A stretch of 60,000 nt of DNA, from NCBI GenBank assembly GCA_914767715.1, contig OU612074.1:389501-449500 (forward strand), in the 5' to 3' direction. The notes beneath the pieces are model-generated. The model searched no databases. It was not told the origin of the DNA and saw nothing but the letters and a program-made list of their open reading frames with translations. Positions 47,319 to 58,767 of this stretch are shown piece by piece. The stretch is from Membranipora membranacea (Eukaryota; Bryozoa; Gymnolaemata; Cheilostomatida; Membraniporidae). A program made the position numbers and the translations under genes. Each line of letters opens with the position of its first letter. Position 1 is the first letter of the stretch.

Positions 47319-48660
47319 GTATGCGTGATTGCACTCTCTGTCGATGCACAAAGCAACCCAAACTGCTGCGCCAGATGACCTTGTAATGTACCTGGAAGTA
47401 AATACTTCACACAAAACAGCCATACAGGGAATAGAGCTGGTAGACGGAGAAATATTGGAGCTGGAGGATTTGTTGGAGGTCAAGTGATCCCAGTTGTTAG
47501 CGGAGGTCTGCGTAATGGCGGACAGCTTATTAATGGCGGACTTATCAATAGTGGTAAGATTCTTTTGTTGATCTCTAAAAACTTTTATTTTCTGCGAGGG
47601 AAAATGCAGTCTTTTGCAAGTAAATATTCCTATCTTTCACTTTTATGAAGCTTTCCATATGTAAATGCTGTCATATTTTATATGTTGCTTGCTAAAAGGC
47701 CAACAGCTAAGAAGGCTTATACAATATTACTTCCAATGACAGGTCTTGGAGTCGGGTTAGGAAACAACTTGGTTAGCAACAATTTAGTGGACAACACAAA
47801 CTTTGCCTCAGGAAACCACAATGCACAAGTTAGCCAGAGCAGTTCAGTCAGTAAGTTATTACAATATCTTTGTTCCATTGAGGAAATTTTAAACAATTAC
47901 CCTATTGTTATATTCGATACTTATGATGGACCAGGTAATGCTCAAACAGACTCACACTATTTAATTTTAATTTAATTGTTGAAGACGGCTCATCGGAATG
48001 TTCATTGGTTTTATAGGTAGTTTCTAGAGCAGCCTATTTCCAAAAGGATAATCAGAATTATTCACCTTTCAAGTAGATACCATCTTTAATAATGACATGT
48101 TATTTACTCCGCATGTGGACATGACGATAAAGTGGAAGGAGGTCCTCTGGTTGTCTCTCGCTTCAAGTGTTTGATTTTGAAATGAAAGAGGTCTATATTT
48201 TGTACGAGATGTGAAATATAATATATATCTCCTATAGATGCCAAAATTGAACGACTGGTTTTTTTTATATAATTATTTGCTTTCTTTGCAGAATTGAATT
48301 ATGAAGCTAACCATCAACACTCTGCAGGAGTAAATACCAATATTAATACTGGAAATACTCTCAATGCTGGCGACAGCCTTTTGGTGGTGAGTTGACTTTT
48401 GCATTTAATTTATGATTTAAAGTCTGTTATTCTGCATTAGTGACAAGCAATTGTAGTAATCATTCACATCTTTCAATTTCCCTTGTGAAGAAAGCCAGTA
48501 TTCTGGCTCTATTATAGACCTACATCAGTATATGAGACATCAATTAGATTCCATTACATGCTAATCCAATCTAGAATGTATATTAATGATGAAGCTTCAG
48601 AAAGAAATAAACATCATGTTACTTTTTCAGAACAATGGGTTCTTTGGCAAGAGGAGATAA
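47319..48660 (+). pseudogene. G3: damaged copy of the secreted Gly/Asn-rich peptide gene
   Basis: Exon 2 homology starts only at 47319, so the ATG and the first part of the signal peptide are deleted. In the ancestral frame the second cysteine of the RCPC motif is TGA (47376-47378). The rest of exon 2 is otherwise open to its donor at 47553. Exon 3 (47743-47850), exon 4 (48292-48386) and exon 5 (48631-48660) keep the conserved phases and read cleanly to the C terminus NNGFFGKRR. AATAAA follows at 48961. Intact downstream exons together with a destroyed N terminus suggest recent loss. Splicing that skips exon 2 cannot be excluded. Confidence 0.8.
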
Positions 48661-50487
48661 TTTTAGTGATACAAGGTGATACAATGAAGCCCCTGCTCTC
48701 CATGTTAACTGATATCATCAACATGTTGGATTAAGGAAGCACTGGTAAGAGTTTGTATTAGCTGACATATTCCCTCATTTTTATCAGAAATAGTATATTT
48801 TTATTTTGTCACCATTCCATTTTTACTTATGAGTAATGTCAATGATTGTTGGTTGATTTGTTAACTACAAAACGAGAACGTTAAATTTCTCTTTATTATA
48901 TCTACAGTTTTGTTTTGGCTTTTCTGGGGTGTTATTTTTCATTTGGTTTTATTTATTGAAAATAAATCAAAACAATCTTTAACTCCATGTACTTCTGAGA
49001 AATGCTATCAATTCAGTCAATGACTTTTGAGGAGTATCAATCTTTTTATCTACGGGAAAGATTGCCAAAATTCTTTTTAGCGGTTTTAAAGAGTGATATG
49101 AACTAATAACCTACCTGAAATACCCTATTATTTGATTGTGTACTTAAAGGTGATCACTTCCCCAGTATCTTGGTAGTCTGTCATATTTAATTCACTTCTC
49201 AAGAAGGCCGAAGGAAAATCAATTTTAAATTGTTTGAACTTCAGGTGATCCATGATTTAGGTGTTTTGTAATTCTTGCAACTCTCGACTCTCACCTACAC
49301 AGCTTGCAAAGTATTAAGTGTGATATCACTTACTGACTTATCGGTATATTTGGATGCCGCAAAAAAATGATGTTATGGTCGCTTCTCATTTGAATGCATA
49401 ACATGGCCAGAACTAGGTGAACCAAATGTGAGGTTGATGATGGCTGATTTAACATCATTTTGTTGCATTTCTTAATAGATAAGATATTGTGTGAATTGAA
49501 TATCATATCAGAATGCATTTTTTGAGGATGTAGCATGACAAGAAGCGATGCTGTATCACTGAAGCGCCATACGCCTTTAATACAATATATCACCGCAGAA
49601 AATGGATTCTACAACATAATCCGTGATTTAAAGGCTTTCAAGGCTTTCACTGTAGATATACAATAAACATAGAGAAAACGAAGGAGTAAGCTTTATTTAT
49701 ATCTTATTATCTGGTATGGTTGTACTTGGCTCAAATTTAGTGACTCTGAGTTTATAACATCTATAAATTCCATCACCAGTATTAGCATATACGCTGGTAG
49801 TGACCACATCCCCGATCCTTGTTTGAAGAGTGGGCAATTTACGCTTGTCTTTTATCAAACATTTCTGTTGTACAAGTCAAAAAGGCTCGGCTTGTGACTA
49901 GCTGACAATCTCATAAGAATCTTTTTTCGTATATCTTATACAAGGCAAATAACTTGTGACACCAACAGAAATATCCTTACATTACAGTAAAGACACTGAA
50001 CACAGCCAGACCCTAATGGTGGGCTGGAAGGCAATCGAGGCTGTAGACAAGCTGATTGCACTTGAATTGAGACTTGAAAAAGTACGCAGTTGAATAGTGA
50101 GTGTAGGTTTATTGTTACAAATGAATAAATACATGTCGTCGAGCACGAGCACATACAAAAACAATAATAATGAAAATTAAATGCAGACCTAGTTCAGTTT
50201 ATGTTGTTTTGGTAAAAAATCCATCAAAAACAGGAATCAATTATTATATAGGTATTATATAGGTATTATATAGGTGATGAATTAACAATAATCAGTACAA
50301 TGTTACATCTCTGATATAAACAACTGCTGGCAATCGAATGCTGATACTAATATATAAAAAGAAGATTTGCGAACTCACTGGATATCAATAAAACATTTTT
50401 GGATAATATTGATATGACTAGCAGCAGCAGCGGTGGCGGCGGTGGCGGCGGCAGAGAGGAACACTGGTTGAATAGTTTTTTATCTGT
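48661..50487. other. Intergenic between converging G3 and G4
   Basis: The stretch 49148-49300 (GTGATCACTTC, GGTAGTCTGTCATATTTAA, CATGATTTAGGTGTTTTGTA) recurs inverted at about 55245-55425. A (CAG)n/(CGG)n-like trinucleotide run lies at 50420-50453. A possible minus-strand AATAAA for G4 is at 50107-50112. The frames at 49330-49593 and 49936-50164 are unsupported. Confidence 0.5.
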
Positions 50488-51841
50488 TTATTTCTTCCTT
50501 CCAAAAATATTGTTGTTCTGAAAAAGTAAATTATTATCATCAAGTCTCAGCATGGATTACCTTTAACAATGTTACTTCCCACCATTGTATTTGAGATGTA
50601 AGTCGATTTAGAGCCAACACACTGGCACTCTTCAAACAGTGAACTGACAAAAATATGTTTAAATTTCATTCACTTGTTCCTGACACAAAATAAGAGCTCG
50701 AATCACAATGATATGCTTACCACTAAATGACTGTTCCCTGCATTAAATGTATTTCCAGTATTAAAATTGGTATTAACTCCTGCAGAGTGTTGGTGATCAG
50801 CGGCGAAATTTAATTCTGCAAAGAAAAACAAGTATGTTAGATTTTGTTTAAAACTTTAGTGTCATAACTTTCATCTGATGAGAATGTCTTACAATATCAG
50901 CTATCAAGAGAAAAAAGAGAAAAAACACATTTCAATCAAGATGATGATGATAAGAAAGTAAGAAAAATAACTTTTGAATGTAACGTCATTATAACTTACT
51001 GACTGAACTACTCTGACTGACATGTGCGTTGTGATTTCCTGAGGCAAAGTTAGCGCTGTTCACAAAATTGTTGCTAGCCAAGTTGTTTCCTAGGCCTACT
51101 CCAAGACCTGTAATAAGGAATATTATTGTAATTAATTTTGTTTTGGCCTCCTAACAAACAATGGTTCAAATCCTCTAAACTTCGGTTTTTAAGATCAAAC
51201 TGAGTTGTCACCTCTCGGTATGCCCTAGAAAACTGTTCCAGTTTCCATGATCGTGATCGAGCGGAAATTCAATGCAATTGTTTGCAGGGCAGAATTGAGC
51301 TTTGGTCTTTGATACAACTTCTCGGACATCCATGCATCATTTTGCACAATGACCAGAAAATTAAGATCAAACTCAAGATAAACACAGAAAAATAGAGATA
51401 CAATGTTAAAGGCTTGGTTTCATTATGCTATGAGAAAATAATTATATGCGAATACTGCATTTACATAAATTTGAGTTTGGAAAATATCTCACCACCATTA
51501 ATGAGTGCTGCTCCATTAACAAGTCCTCCGCCATTAATGAGACCGCCGCCATTAATAACATGTCTGCCATTGATGAGTCCTCCATTTATAACGCCGCCAT
51601 TAACAAATCCTACGCTATTAATAAGTCCGCCGCTTACTGGGATCACTCGGCCTCCAACAAATCCCCCAGCTCCGATATTTCTCCTGCTACCAGCTCTGTT
51701 CCCTGTATGGCTACTTCCTGTGAAGTATTTACTTCCAGGTACATTACAAGGACATCTGGTGCAGCAGTTTGGGTTGTTTTGTGCCTCAACAGAGAGTGCG
51801 ATCACGCATACAAGGAGAGCGAGTGCAAGTGTAACCTTCAT
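50488..51841 (-). CDS. G4: secreted Gly/Asn-rich peptide precursor, intact
   Basis: The coding exons, read leftward, are 51841-51493, 51107-51000, 50815-50721 and 50517-50488, with phases 1, 1 and 0 and 193 residues. The start is the ATG of MKVTLALALLVCVIALSVEA, as in G1. An in-frame ATG 11 codons upstream lies partly across the exon's splice acceptor and is rejected. After the signal peptide, Gln becomes the mature N terminus, followed by NPNCCTRCPCNVPGSKYF, a Gly/Arg segment, about ten Gly-(Leu/Val)-(Ile/Val)-Asn-Gly units, NNLASNNFVNSANFASGNHN, ADHQHSAGVNTN and the C-terminal NNNIFGRKK. The Gly plus three basic residues at the end are conserved in kind but not in exact sequence with G1 and G3, which supports a functional processing site. 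The stop overlaps an AATAAA, and another lies 376 bases downstream. Confidence 0.87.
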
Positions 51842-52062
51842 TGTGATATGGTTTGTGTATCTACAAACAAACACAAAATAAACGCAATTTCATCTATATA
51901 GAATATTTGATAGAGACAGCAATGTCAAGTTCAAACGAAGTTCCGATTTTTCCATTAAATTTTTAGAATAAATTGAAAAATAAATAGAAACTTTGCTATC
52001 GTTCATACTGCTGCTGATAACTTATTCACTATAACTTTCTGTTCTTCTTTTAGAAATCTCAC

Positions 52063-52300
52063 CTGATTTCCTTTGTTAAAAAAGCAGTTTGTTTAGTAAC
52101 GCCTTGCTCCTCTTCCTATCTGTGCAGTCTACTCTGAGAAGCTCAGTTGTTATGTCTACTTTCTCCCTACACCCCTCCTTATATACTCTCTGGTCTGTCA
52201 GGATGGTCTATGTAAGATCCTGGTCTGTCTGTGATAATTATTTAACAAGTTATTCAGCAGGAACTTTTTATCCTGGCACATAATGATAATAATTTTATTT
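52063..52300 (-). promoter_or_regulatory. G4 untranslated exon 1 and proximal promoter
   Basis: TATATAAGGAGGGG reads leftward from 52185. Exon 1 spans about 52154-52063 (donor ATCAG|GTGAGA) and contains the leader CTTCTCAGAGTAGACTGCAC shared with G3. The GCCAGGATAAAAAGTTCCTG box at about 52278-52259 matches G1 and G5. Confidence 0.75.
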
Positions 52301-52659
52301 ATAGCACACAGAGTAAAAAATGCAGGATGCAATTACGATCCTAAAGTGAAATGAATTTAATGAATTGTGACATATGGAACTGTCAATCTCTTCTCAAAAT
52401 GGAAGAGGGGATGAAAAAGTTGGTTTTTACAATTTGAACTGTCAATCATTTCAAAGGGTGGCGCTTATACAATTCTAAAAACTAAGTCTAATCACTTCTC
52501 AGATTTTGCACCCATAAAATGCTCGAAGCTAAATATAGGGCAATCATTTATAATTATGTCAGTAAGGAAAAAATCATAAAATTTAGTTACCTCTTTATGC
52601 ATTTACAATTCAGCAATATCATTAATTTACTAAAGGAATTTTGCCTTGCAATTCTCATC
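52301..52659. promoter_or_regulatory. G4 upstream region shared with G5 and duplicated at 54570
   Basis: Contains ATTTATAGCACACAGAGTAA and AAATGCAGGATGCAATT (matching inverted sequence at 59680-59715) and ACTTCTCAGATTTTGCACCC (repeated at 54720). Confidence 0.5.
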
Positions 52660-52755
52660 AGAAATAAAAAAAGCTTTTGTTGACGTCAATGAGAAGAAGA
52701 AATGATTAAATTCCTTGCAATGTCATCATTAAAAATGATTTATGCTCTAGTAAAC
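52660..52755. promoter_or_regulatory. Conserved CRE-containing block upstream of G4
   Basis: About 90 bases, centred on TTGACGTCAATGAGAAGAA with TGACGTCA at 52681-52688, recur in inverted orientation at 58535-58625 upstream of G5. TGACGTCA is the full CREB/ATF palindrome. Conservation of the flanks shows common descent; function is inferred. Confidence 0.6.
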
Positions 52756-53343
52756 CTGGGGACTCTCTTATTCACTACCTCTTTTTAATTTGGCCAAAGC
52801 ATGACCAATACTAATTGCGATTCAGGAGTTGATTGTTGCAATCAGATTTGTTGGAGCTGGAACTGTCCAACTGGAAACAACAATTTTGCCACCTCAGAAA
52901 GTGGGCTTATCTCAATGAACCATTTGCATCGGATCCAAGAAAGTTCCTCCATTCCAAACCATTTCTTTTCTTCTGTCTAGGGGCACAGAATTAAATATAT
53001 AGTGCCTCTACGCAAAAAGAGTGAGTTGTTAGCAGGATTTCAGGGTTGAATCCCATGCAGTGAGTTAAGAAAATAGCATTAATGGATCTGGGGAACATAT
53101 TGGAACTGGTTTTGTATCTTGGTTTGACTGTTTTCTTTGTATTTCATCCATCAGTCCAGTATTACTATATCTTACCAATGGAAAAACTTTTATATTGCAG
53201 TTTGACTGTGTTTTTCAATGAGTGATACTATGACGGCGACTAATGTGTAACGTTTAATTAAAATCTTTTTCATCTTGACAAACAATGATAACTATTTTAT
53301 TTATCAAGAAGAGTAAAAAACCGGTGTATCCAATATATAATGC
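52756..53343. other. Intergenic
   Basis: No gene was seen. An AACAATGATAACTATTTTATTTATCA segment near 53282 echoes the proximal upstream region of G4. Confidence 0.4.
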
Positions 53344-53752
53344 TTGGTTCACAATGACCCAGATGACACTAGGATGCCATCCCAGATGCTTATCCCAGTC
53401 ACATTATAACATTCATCCCAGATAGCCATCCCAGATAGCCATCACAGATAGCCATCCCAGTCAATGTGAACCAGAAAACGACACAATCCCAGACTGTCTG
53501 GGTCCGTCTGGGATAGCATCGGGAAAGTTCGTAAGCGTCAAACTTTCCCGATGCTATCCCAGACGGACCCAGACAGTCTGGGATTGTGTCGTTTTCTGGT
53601 TCACATTGACTGGGATGGCTATCTGCGATGGCTATCTGGGATGGCTATCTGGGATGGCTATCTGGGATGGCTATCTGGGATGAATGTTATAATGTGACTG
53701 GGATAAGCATCTGGGATGGCATCCTAGTGTCATCTGGGACAATGTGAACCAA
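53344..53752. mobile_element. 409-bp near-perfect palindrome with ATCCCAGATAGCC subrepeats
   Basis: The left arm from TTGGTTCACA pairs with the right arm to TGTGAACCAA, around the 11-base loop between GGGAAAGTT and AACTTTCCC near 53531. The inner arms are essentially perfect. The left arm has fewer GGCTATCTGGGAT-type units than the right, so slippage has changed unit number. There is no coding capacity. Flanks give at most AT/AT, so the mechanism is unclear. Confidence 0.85.
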
Positions 53753-53769
53753 ACATAAGCATTGTTGCA

Positions 53770-53930
53770 AACAATAGAAATGTGTGACTAGGCAGAAAAT
53801 TTAGATTACGACTAGACCTGACTCATTCAAATGTCTGTATCCACTTTTGACCAGGAATGCAACATCATCAATACATTTGGTGCAAGGAGGTGACTGGATC
53901 TAGTGTATGGATTCTGGTGTCAATCTTACC
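53770..53930 (-). promoter_or_regulatory. Distal conserved upstream block of G4
   Basis: Read on the minus strand it matches the G1 block at 34838-34995: GACACCAGAATCCATACACT, GGATCC-like, CACCTCCTTGCACC, GATGTTGCATTCCTGG and GCCTAGTCACACA. The same block is present near G2, G3 and G5. Confidence 0.65.
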
Positions 53931-54065
53931 ACTAGAAATAAGTAGCTCTACCAGAATTATAATGACAACTTACATTAGAACAATGGGATAACTACATCTA
54001 AAAAGAAGAGAATGAATTCTAAAGTTCCCTCTTTCTGTAATGATTAGATACTTAAACCCTGCTGC

Positions 54066-54299
54066 CACTAATAAAAATGTTGGATCTCAGATAGATTTTA
54101 AAGGCGCCTGATTGGTCAACAACATCATTTGTCATCACTAATGGTGGATTGCTGGGGAAAAAGATACTTCCTACATTTTAAGCGCTCATATAACTCCATT
54201 CAAAGCTACTGGCTAGATGTTTTGACGCCACAACTCTCCATTTAAATTTTTGTCTGGTGGCTATGCTGGGCGAAGCCCAGCTGTGTCAGCAGTGGTTTA
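54066..54299. repeat. Left arm of a 235-bp inverted repeat pair
   Basis: From CACTAATAAAAATGTTGGAT to CAGCAGTGGTTTA this is the reverse complement of 55655-55888 with scattered mismatches. Shared landmarks are CATCACTAATGGTGGAT, GCTACTGGCTAG and GCCCAGCTGTGTCAGCAGTG. Confidence 0.8.
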
Positions 54300-55654
54300 A
54301 GGTCGATCAATGGTCCTGTACTTATTAGGTGCATTTACTCTTATTTATTTAGGCACATATTTGTGTCACATCTAAACATTTCTGCCACAGCCGTCTGCCA
54401 ATAAAAATTCCCGATTGCAAAAAAAGGGATGACAGAGTGGAGTTGTGGTCATTTTATTTATAAATAATTGCTTCTGGTATCAGTTTAGTCATAACTTATT
54501 GATAAGCTTGACACAGCAAATAATTACGAATAATGATGATAGTTAGTCACAGATATTATAGACCATATCTAGTTCTATTTATATCACAGAGTAAAAATAT
54601 ACTGCAGGAGGAAATTCATCTCATCTTCATCTCCATCAATCTATATGATTATTTATGGTATCACTTTGCCATAACTAATTGAGCGGCTTTACAAGCAAGA
54701 AACAATTAAGTATTCAATAACTTCTCACATTTGCATCCATAAAAGAGATTGGGTACTAAATACAAAGCCGATCAATCTCAATCATGTCAATACACAATTA
54801 AAAAAGATACGATACACTTTGAGGCTTATGATACCAGCGTTGAGCGATTTGGACGTTTTATATGTCGTTGGAAAGGTGATCAACACTGATTCTCAAAATA
54901 TTGGTTTCAGCATGACACCATGTTATGGCGTTGCGCTATTTTGATAAAAGGCAGGATAATCGGCTTTGAGGAGGATTTTTTAGAATGCGGTGCAGAAGCA
55001 ATGGTTCATATCAGACTTTCAATTGCATAATGTTTACAAGACATCTCTGAAGCACCCATGAGGGGCAATTTCTGGATCCTGTGGCATTGTGCACCAGAGG
55101 AAAAACCATCTTTTTATCATTGGTTATTAGCATATTTATGTTGCTTTGGTTAAATGGATGAGGGTCCAATGTGATGCGTGCCACACACAAAAAAGACAGG
55201 TTAGTTACTTCGGGAAGACCTTATGATGCGATGGGGCACTGCAGACTTTGAGTAGTTGAGTTGAGAGCCATGAGTTACAAGAATTACCAAACACCTAAAT
55301 CACGGATTTCTGGCCTATCATCTGAAGTTAACAGACAATCTAGACACTCTTCTTCTCTTGCCTTCTTATAATGTGTTTTAAATATGGCAGACCACCAATA
55401 TGCTAGAGAAGTGATCATCTCTAACTACTTGTCAAATATCAGGGTAAGGCGAGTTACCAGTTCTTATCACTCTCTAAGACTGCAAAATAGAATATTTTCC
55501 AACAATGAAAACATTGATATTCCTCAAATTTACAGTGTTGAAAATATTAAGTAACAACCTTTTTTTGTTGTCTTTTGTCATAATTGTGATTGAATGTCTT
55601 TTGATTGATATCCAACATCTTTTATGGGTGCATACCGTGAGAGGAGATTGTACT
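54300..55654. other. Spacer between inverted arms, with a gene-upstream copy
   Basis: About 54570-54800 repeats the G4 upstream region (TATATCACAGAGTAAAAATA, ACTTCTCACATTTGCATCCA, CAATCTCAATCATGTCAATA). About 55245-55425 is the inverted partner of 49148-49300. No gene was seen. Confidence 0.5.
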
Positions 55655-55888
55655 AAAACCACTGCTGACACAGCTGGGCTTTGCTCAGCAGAGCCACCGG
55701 TCAAAAATTTAAATAGAGAGTTGTGGCATCAAAACACCTAGCCAGTAGCTTTGAATGGAGTTACATGAGCTCTCAAAATGTAGAGAGTGTCTTCTTCCCC
55801 AGCCATCCACCATTAGTGATGACAAATGTTGATGTTGACCAATCAGGTGCTTTTAAAATCTAGCTGAGATCCAAAATTTTTATTAGTG
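55655..55888. repeat. Right arm of the 235-bp inverted repeat pair
   Basis: Partner of 54066-54299. The frames on both strands at 55474-55741 partly overlap this arm and are not genes. Confidence 0.8.
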
Positions 55889-57059
55889 TTAAACAATTAA
55901 GATCAACTCATCTACAAGGTAAGAGTAGGCAAGTTAGGCTATTTTCCTGAGAGCTCACCTCCATTAGCAGCATGGGTAGTGACCAGGATTGGAACTGGCA
56001 ACTCTCAGATTGAAAGCTTGAATCCTATCCACTACAGCGCCCTTTCTGCCTGCTTTGTAAAGTGGGTCTAGTTTTTCTGCATTGTGACAAAAACTTTAAC
56101 CCGTTATCTGGTTTTTTTTTGCGACATGGATTAGAAACTGTATTCAGCAAACTTGCAATTTAAATATGTGTGATATCAATGAAGTTGTCCAGAAGTTTTT
56201 ATGAAACAATGAGTCATGTTGAATAAATGTAAGAACGTACAGAGTCATACAGCAGACCATATTGATTGATCTGAGCCGAATTATGCTTTCAGCCTTTTTA
56301 ATGCCAGCTAAGTCATTTAGTTTTTACCTCTTGGTGATCATTCCAGCTTTCTCACCTATATTTGCTCCAGAATATGTTTTAATACAGTCACTTTATTCTA
56401 GGGTTTCTTTTTTTTTTCAAAGTTTTATTGACAAGCAATCTTCATCATTCATCAATCTTCTTCTTCTTTATGTCAAACAATCTGACCATGATATGTATCA
56501 TATCTCAGTAGAAATAGGTATGCAGCAATCATTAATATCCTGAAGTTTGGCCATTTTATAAGTATTCAAAATCTCCTAACCCAAACGGCGTGGGACAAGG
56601 CAAGAGTCTTTGGGGCTCAGACTATATTTCACACTTTATGTAAGAAAGGCGCAACTGTGATGGCATTTTTTTAAAACTTCTGTAACTATGAATTTTTTGT
56701 GTGGAATACAGACAGAAAGACAGACATACATTGAATTGGCTCTAGATCTCAATCACCTCCAGGAATCCTATTTCTCTTAATCAATGAAAAAACTTTTAAA
56801 TTGGCATATAAATTTGACATCTATCTAAATTTCAGGAAACAGAGATGGATTCTGTATCTCTTAGGCAGATGGATGAGGCTGGAATGTTGAGATTTGACAC
56901 AAATATGTGATTTTATATAAATAAGATTATATGTTACTAGCAGGATACAAGACTAATAATTAATGGTAGAAAGAGGTTACTTATCAATTCATTCTCTTCA
57001 TCTGAGGTATTTGCCTAATTTTCCTACTGTCAGTTGTCATTATAAATTGATTGATTGAG
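55889..57059. other. Intergenic, no gene seen
   Basis: The 93-codon plus frame at 56262-56543 is hydrophobic and low-complexity and has no recognisable domain. Confidence 0.4.
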
Positions 57060-57400
57060 CTAATTAATTAGTAACGATGAAATTAACACCAGACACTTCA
57101 TATACTAGATCCATGTACATTCTTGCACGATTGCAATAATGATGTTGCACTCCTGGTTTAAACAGGACACAGACATTTGAAATATTTAGGTCTAGTGATC
57201 TAAAACTTTTTGCTGAGTCACAAATGGCTATTATTTTGCAATATCGCTATGAAGTTGGATACACCAGTTTTTACTCTGTGTGATAAATTAATTAGATATC
57301 TTTATTTGCCAGGATGAAAAGGATCTTCCAAATAATTGAGTTAAACATTACACATTAATCGCCGGCATAGTATCACACCTTTAAAAACGAAGTCAAACTG
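57060..57400 (+). promoter_or_regulatory. G1-type compact upstream region without a gene
   Basis: It is colinear with G1 34800-35110: AACACCAGACACTT, GTACATTCTTGCACGATTGC, GATGTTGCACTCCTGGTTTA, GCTGAGTCACAAATGG and then GCCAGGATGAAAAGGATCTT at the usual spacing. No TATATAAGG and no exon follow. It may serve as the distal block of G5 (2.6 kb downstream) or be the relic of a lost gene. Confidence 0.6.
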
Positions 57401-58534
57401 TGATATAAAAGTGTTCAAATGGATTGCTGTTGCAATCCTGAACTGGTGGACCAAATACAATGAAGACAGTCAAACCAACATAAATACCAGATGCCGATGC
57501 AATGATTGAATGCAATGCAATGATTGAACCCTGAATTCATGCTAGCAATTTGTATTTGATAGATTTATCAAATGTCAAATGCCATGCCACTATACAGAAG
57601 GAAAAGAGTGGTATGGAATGGAGGAAATGGCTAGAATCAAGTACAAATGGTTCAGGAACATAAGCTCACAGTCTAAGGTGGCAAAAAAAGGGTCAACACA
57701 AGGTCAGTGTTGCGCATGCCCTCAAATAGGCAAATGTTAGGGGTCCTAGGTCCGAGTCCTGATGCAGACTGCTGACTACTGAACACTGTGTCCAGGTATG
57801 TCCCGAATATGGCGGCCGCCCCCTTGGTGCATCTTCGTTTCTCAGTATTTGAGCAAAGACAGTAACATGCGATTTTCAGCCAACCCTAAAAACAGCATTG
57901 ATAATTCAAATCTAAATTTTCACTGATAGTTCAATAAACAAAATGTATCATGCAGACTGCAGGATGTGATCTTGGTAACTGCATCAGACCTAGTTTTGTA
58001 GGAAAAAGTTCGGAAAATGTTGGAAACCCCTCAGCAATCTTAAACATTAACCGATCGTATTTATCTTCCATGACAGGGCAAGTCAACTCCGGCTCTATAA
58101 ACGTTTACTTACATTTTTAACTGCTAAAGAGAAATTGATTGCAACTTTTCTTAATATTTTAATATATTACATTTCACTGAATTGACACTCCTCCTTTTTC
58201 ATTTGTCAAATACTCTGCCAAGCCACGCATATTTGTGTCTCCTTTCCCTGCAAATGAGCATAGCATTGTATCCTGCATTATTTTGTCCCTATCCTATATG
58301 TCAAAGTATCATCAAATGATCGTTGAGATCTTAAGACCCTTCTGAATGAATTTATAATTTAGCTGACATTAATTCTGATCAAGCCTCTGAAACATAGGTG
58401 GATGCATTTTAGCGCTAGTTACATTACTTCTTGCACCATTATTTGACAAATGTACAAGCTCAACTCATAAATCAGCAATAGGTATTAGTCATGCTTCGGT
58501 CAAAATGAAAAAAAGTTGTGAATAAGAAAGTCCC
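57401..58534. other. Intergenic, no gene seen
   Basis: Around 57715-57800 the sequence faintly recalls the SINE head (GTCCGAGTCCTGATGCAGAC) but is too degraded to call. Confidence 0.4.
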
Positions 58535-58625
58535 AAGCAATACTGGAGCATTTATCATTTTTAATTATGTCATCATGGTAAGGAATCTAATTCATTTGTT
58601 CTTCTCATTGACGTCAACCAAAACT
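58535..58625 (+). promoter_or_regulatory. Conserved CRE-containing block upstream of G5
   Basis: TGACGTCA lies at 58609-58616 within a stretch that is the inverted counterpart of 52660-52755. The following GAGAATTTCAAGGCAAGTTTC also matches upstream of G4. Confidence 0.6.
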
Positions 58626-58767
58626 ATTTTTATTGCTGAGGAGAATTTCAAGGCAAGTTTCCTTTAATGAATTAATTATTTTTCTGAATGGTAAGTGCAA
58701 TCAATTTTCTTTTGGGTTTAGACATAATTATGACTGCTAGGCTCCATATTTAGTTTATAGCATATTA

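Noticed and set aside
51841-51874. Upstream in-frame ATG as the start of G4
   Set aside because: It lies partly across the splice acceptor region of exon 2; the ATG at 51841 begins the signal peptide conserved in G1.
51414-51901. Two plus-strand frames of more than 150 codons
   Set aside because: They are antisense to G4 exon 2; the minus frame has the signal peptide, the conserved paralogue match and splice sites.
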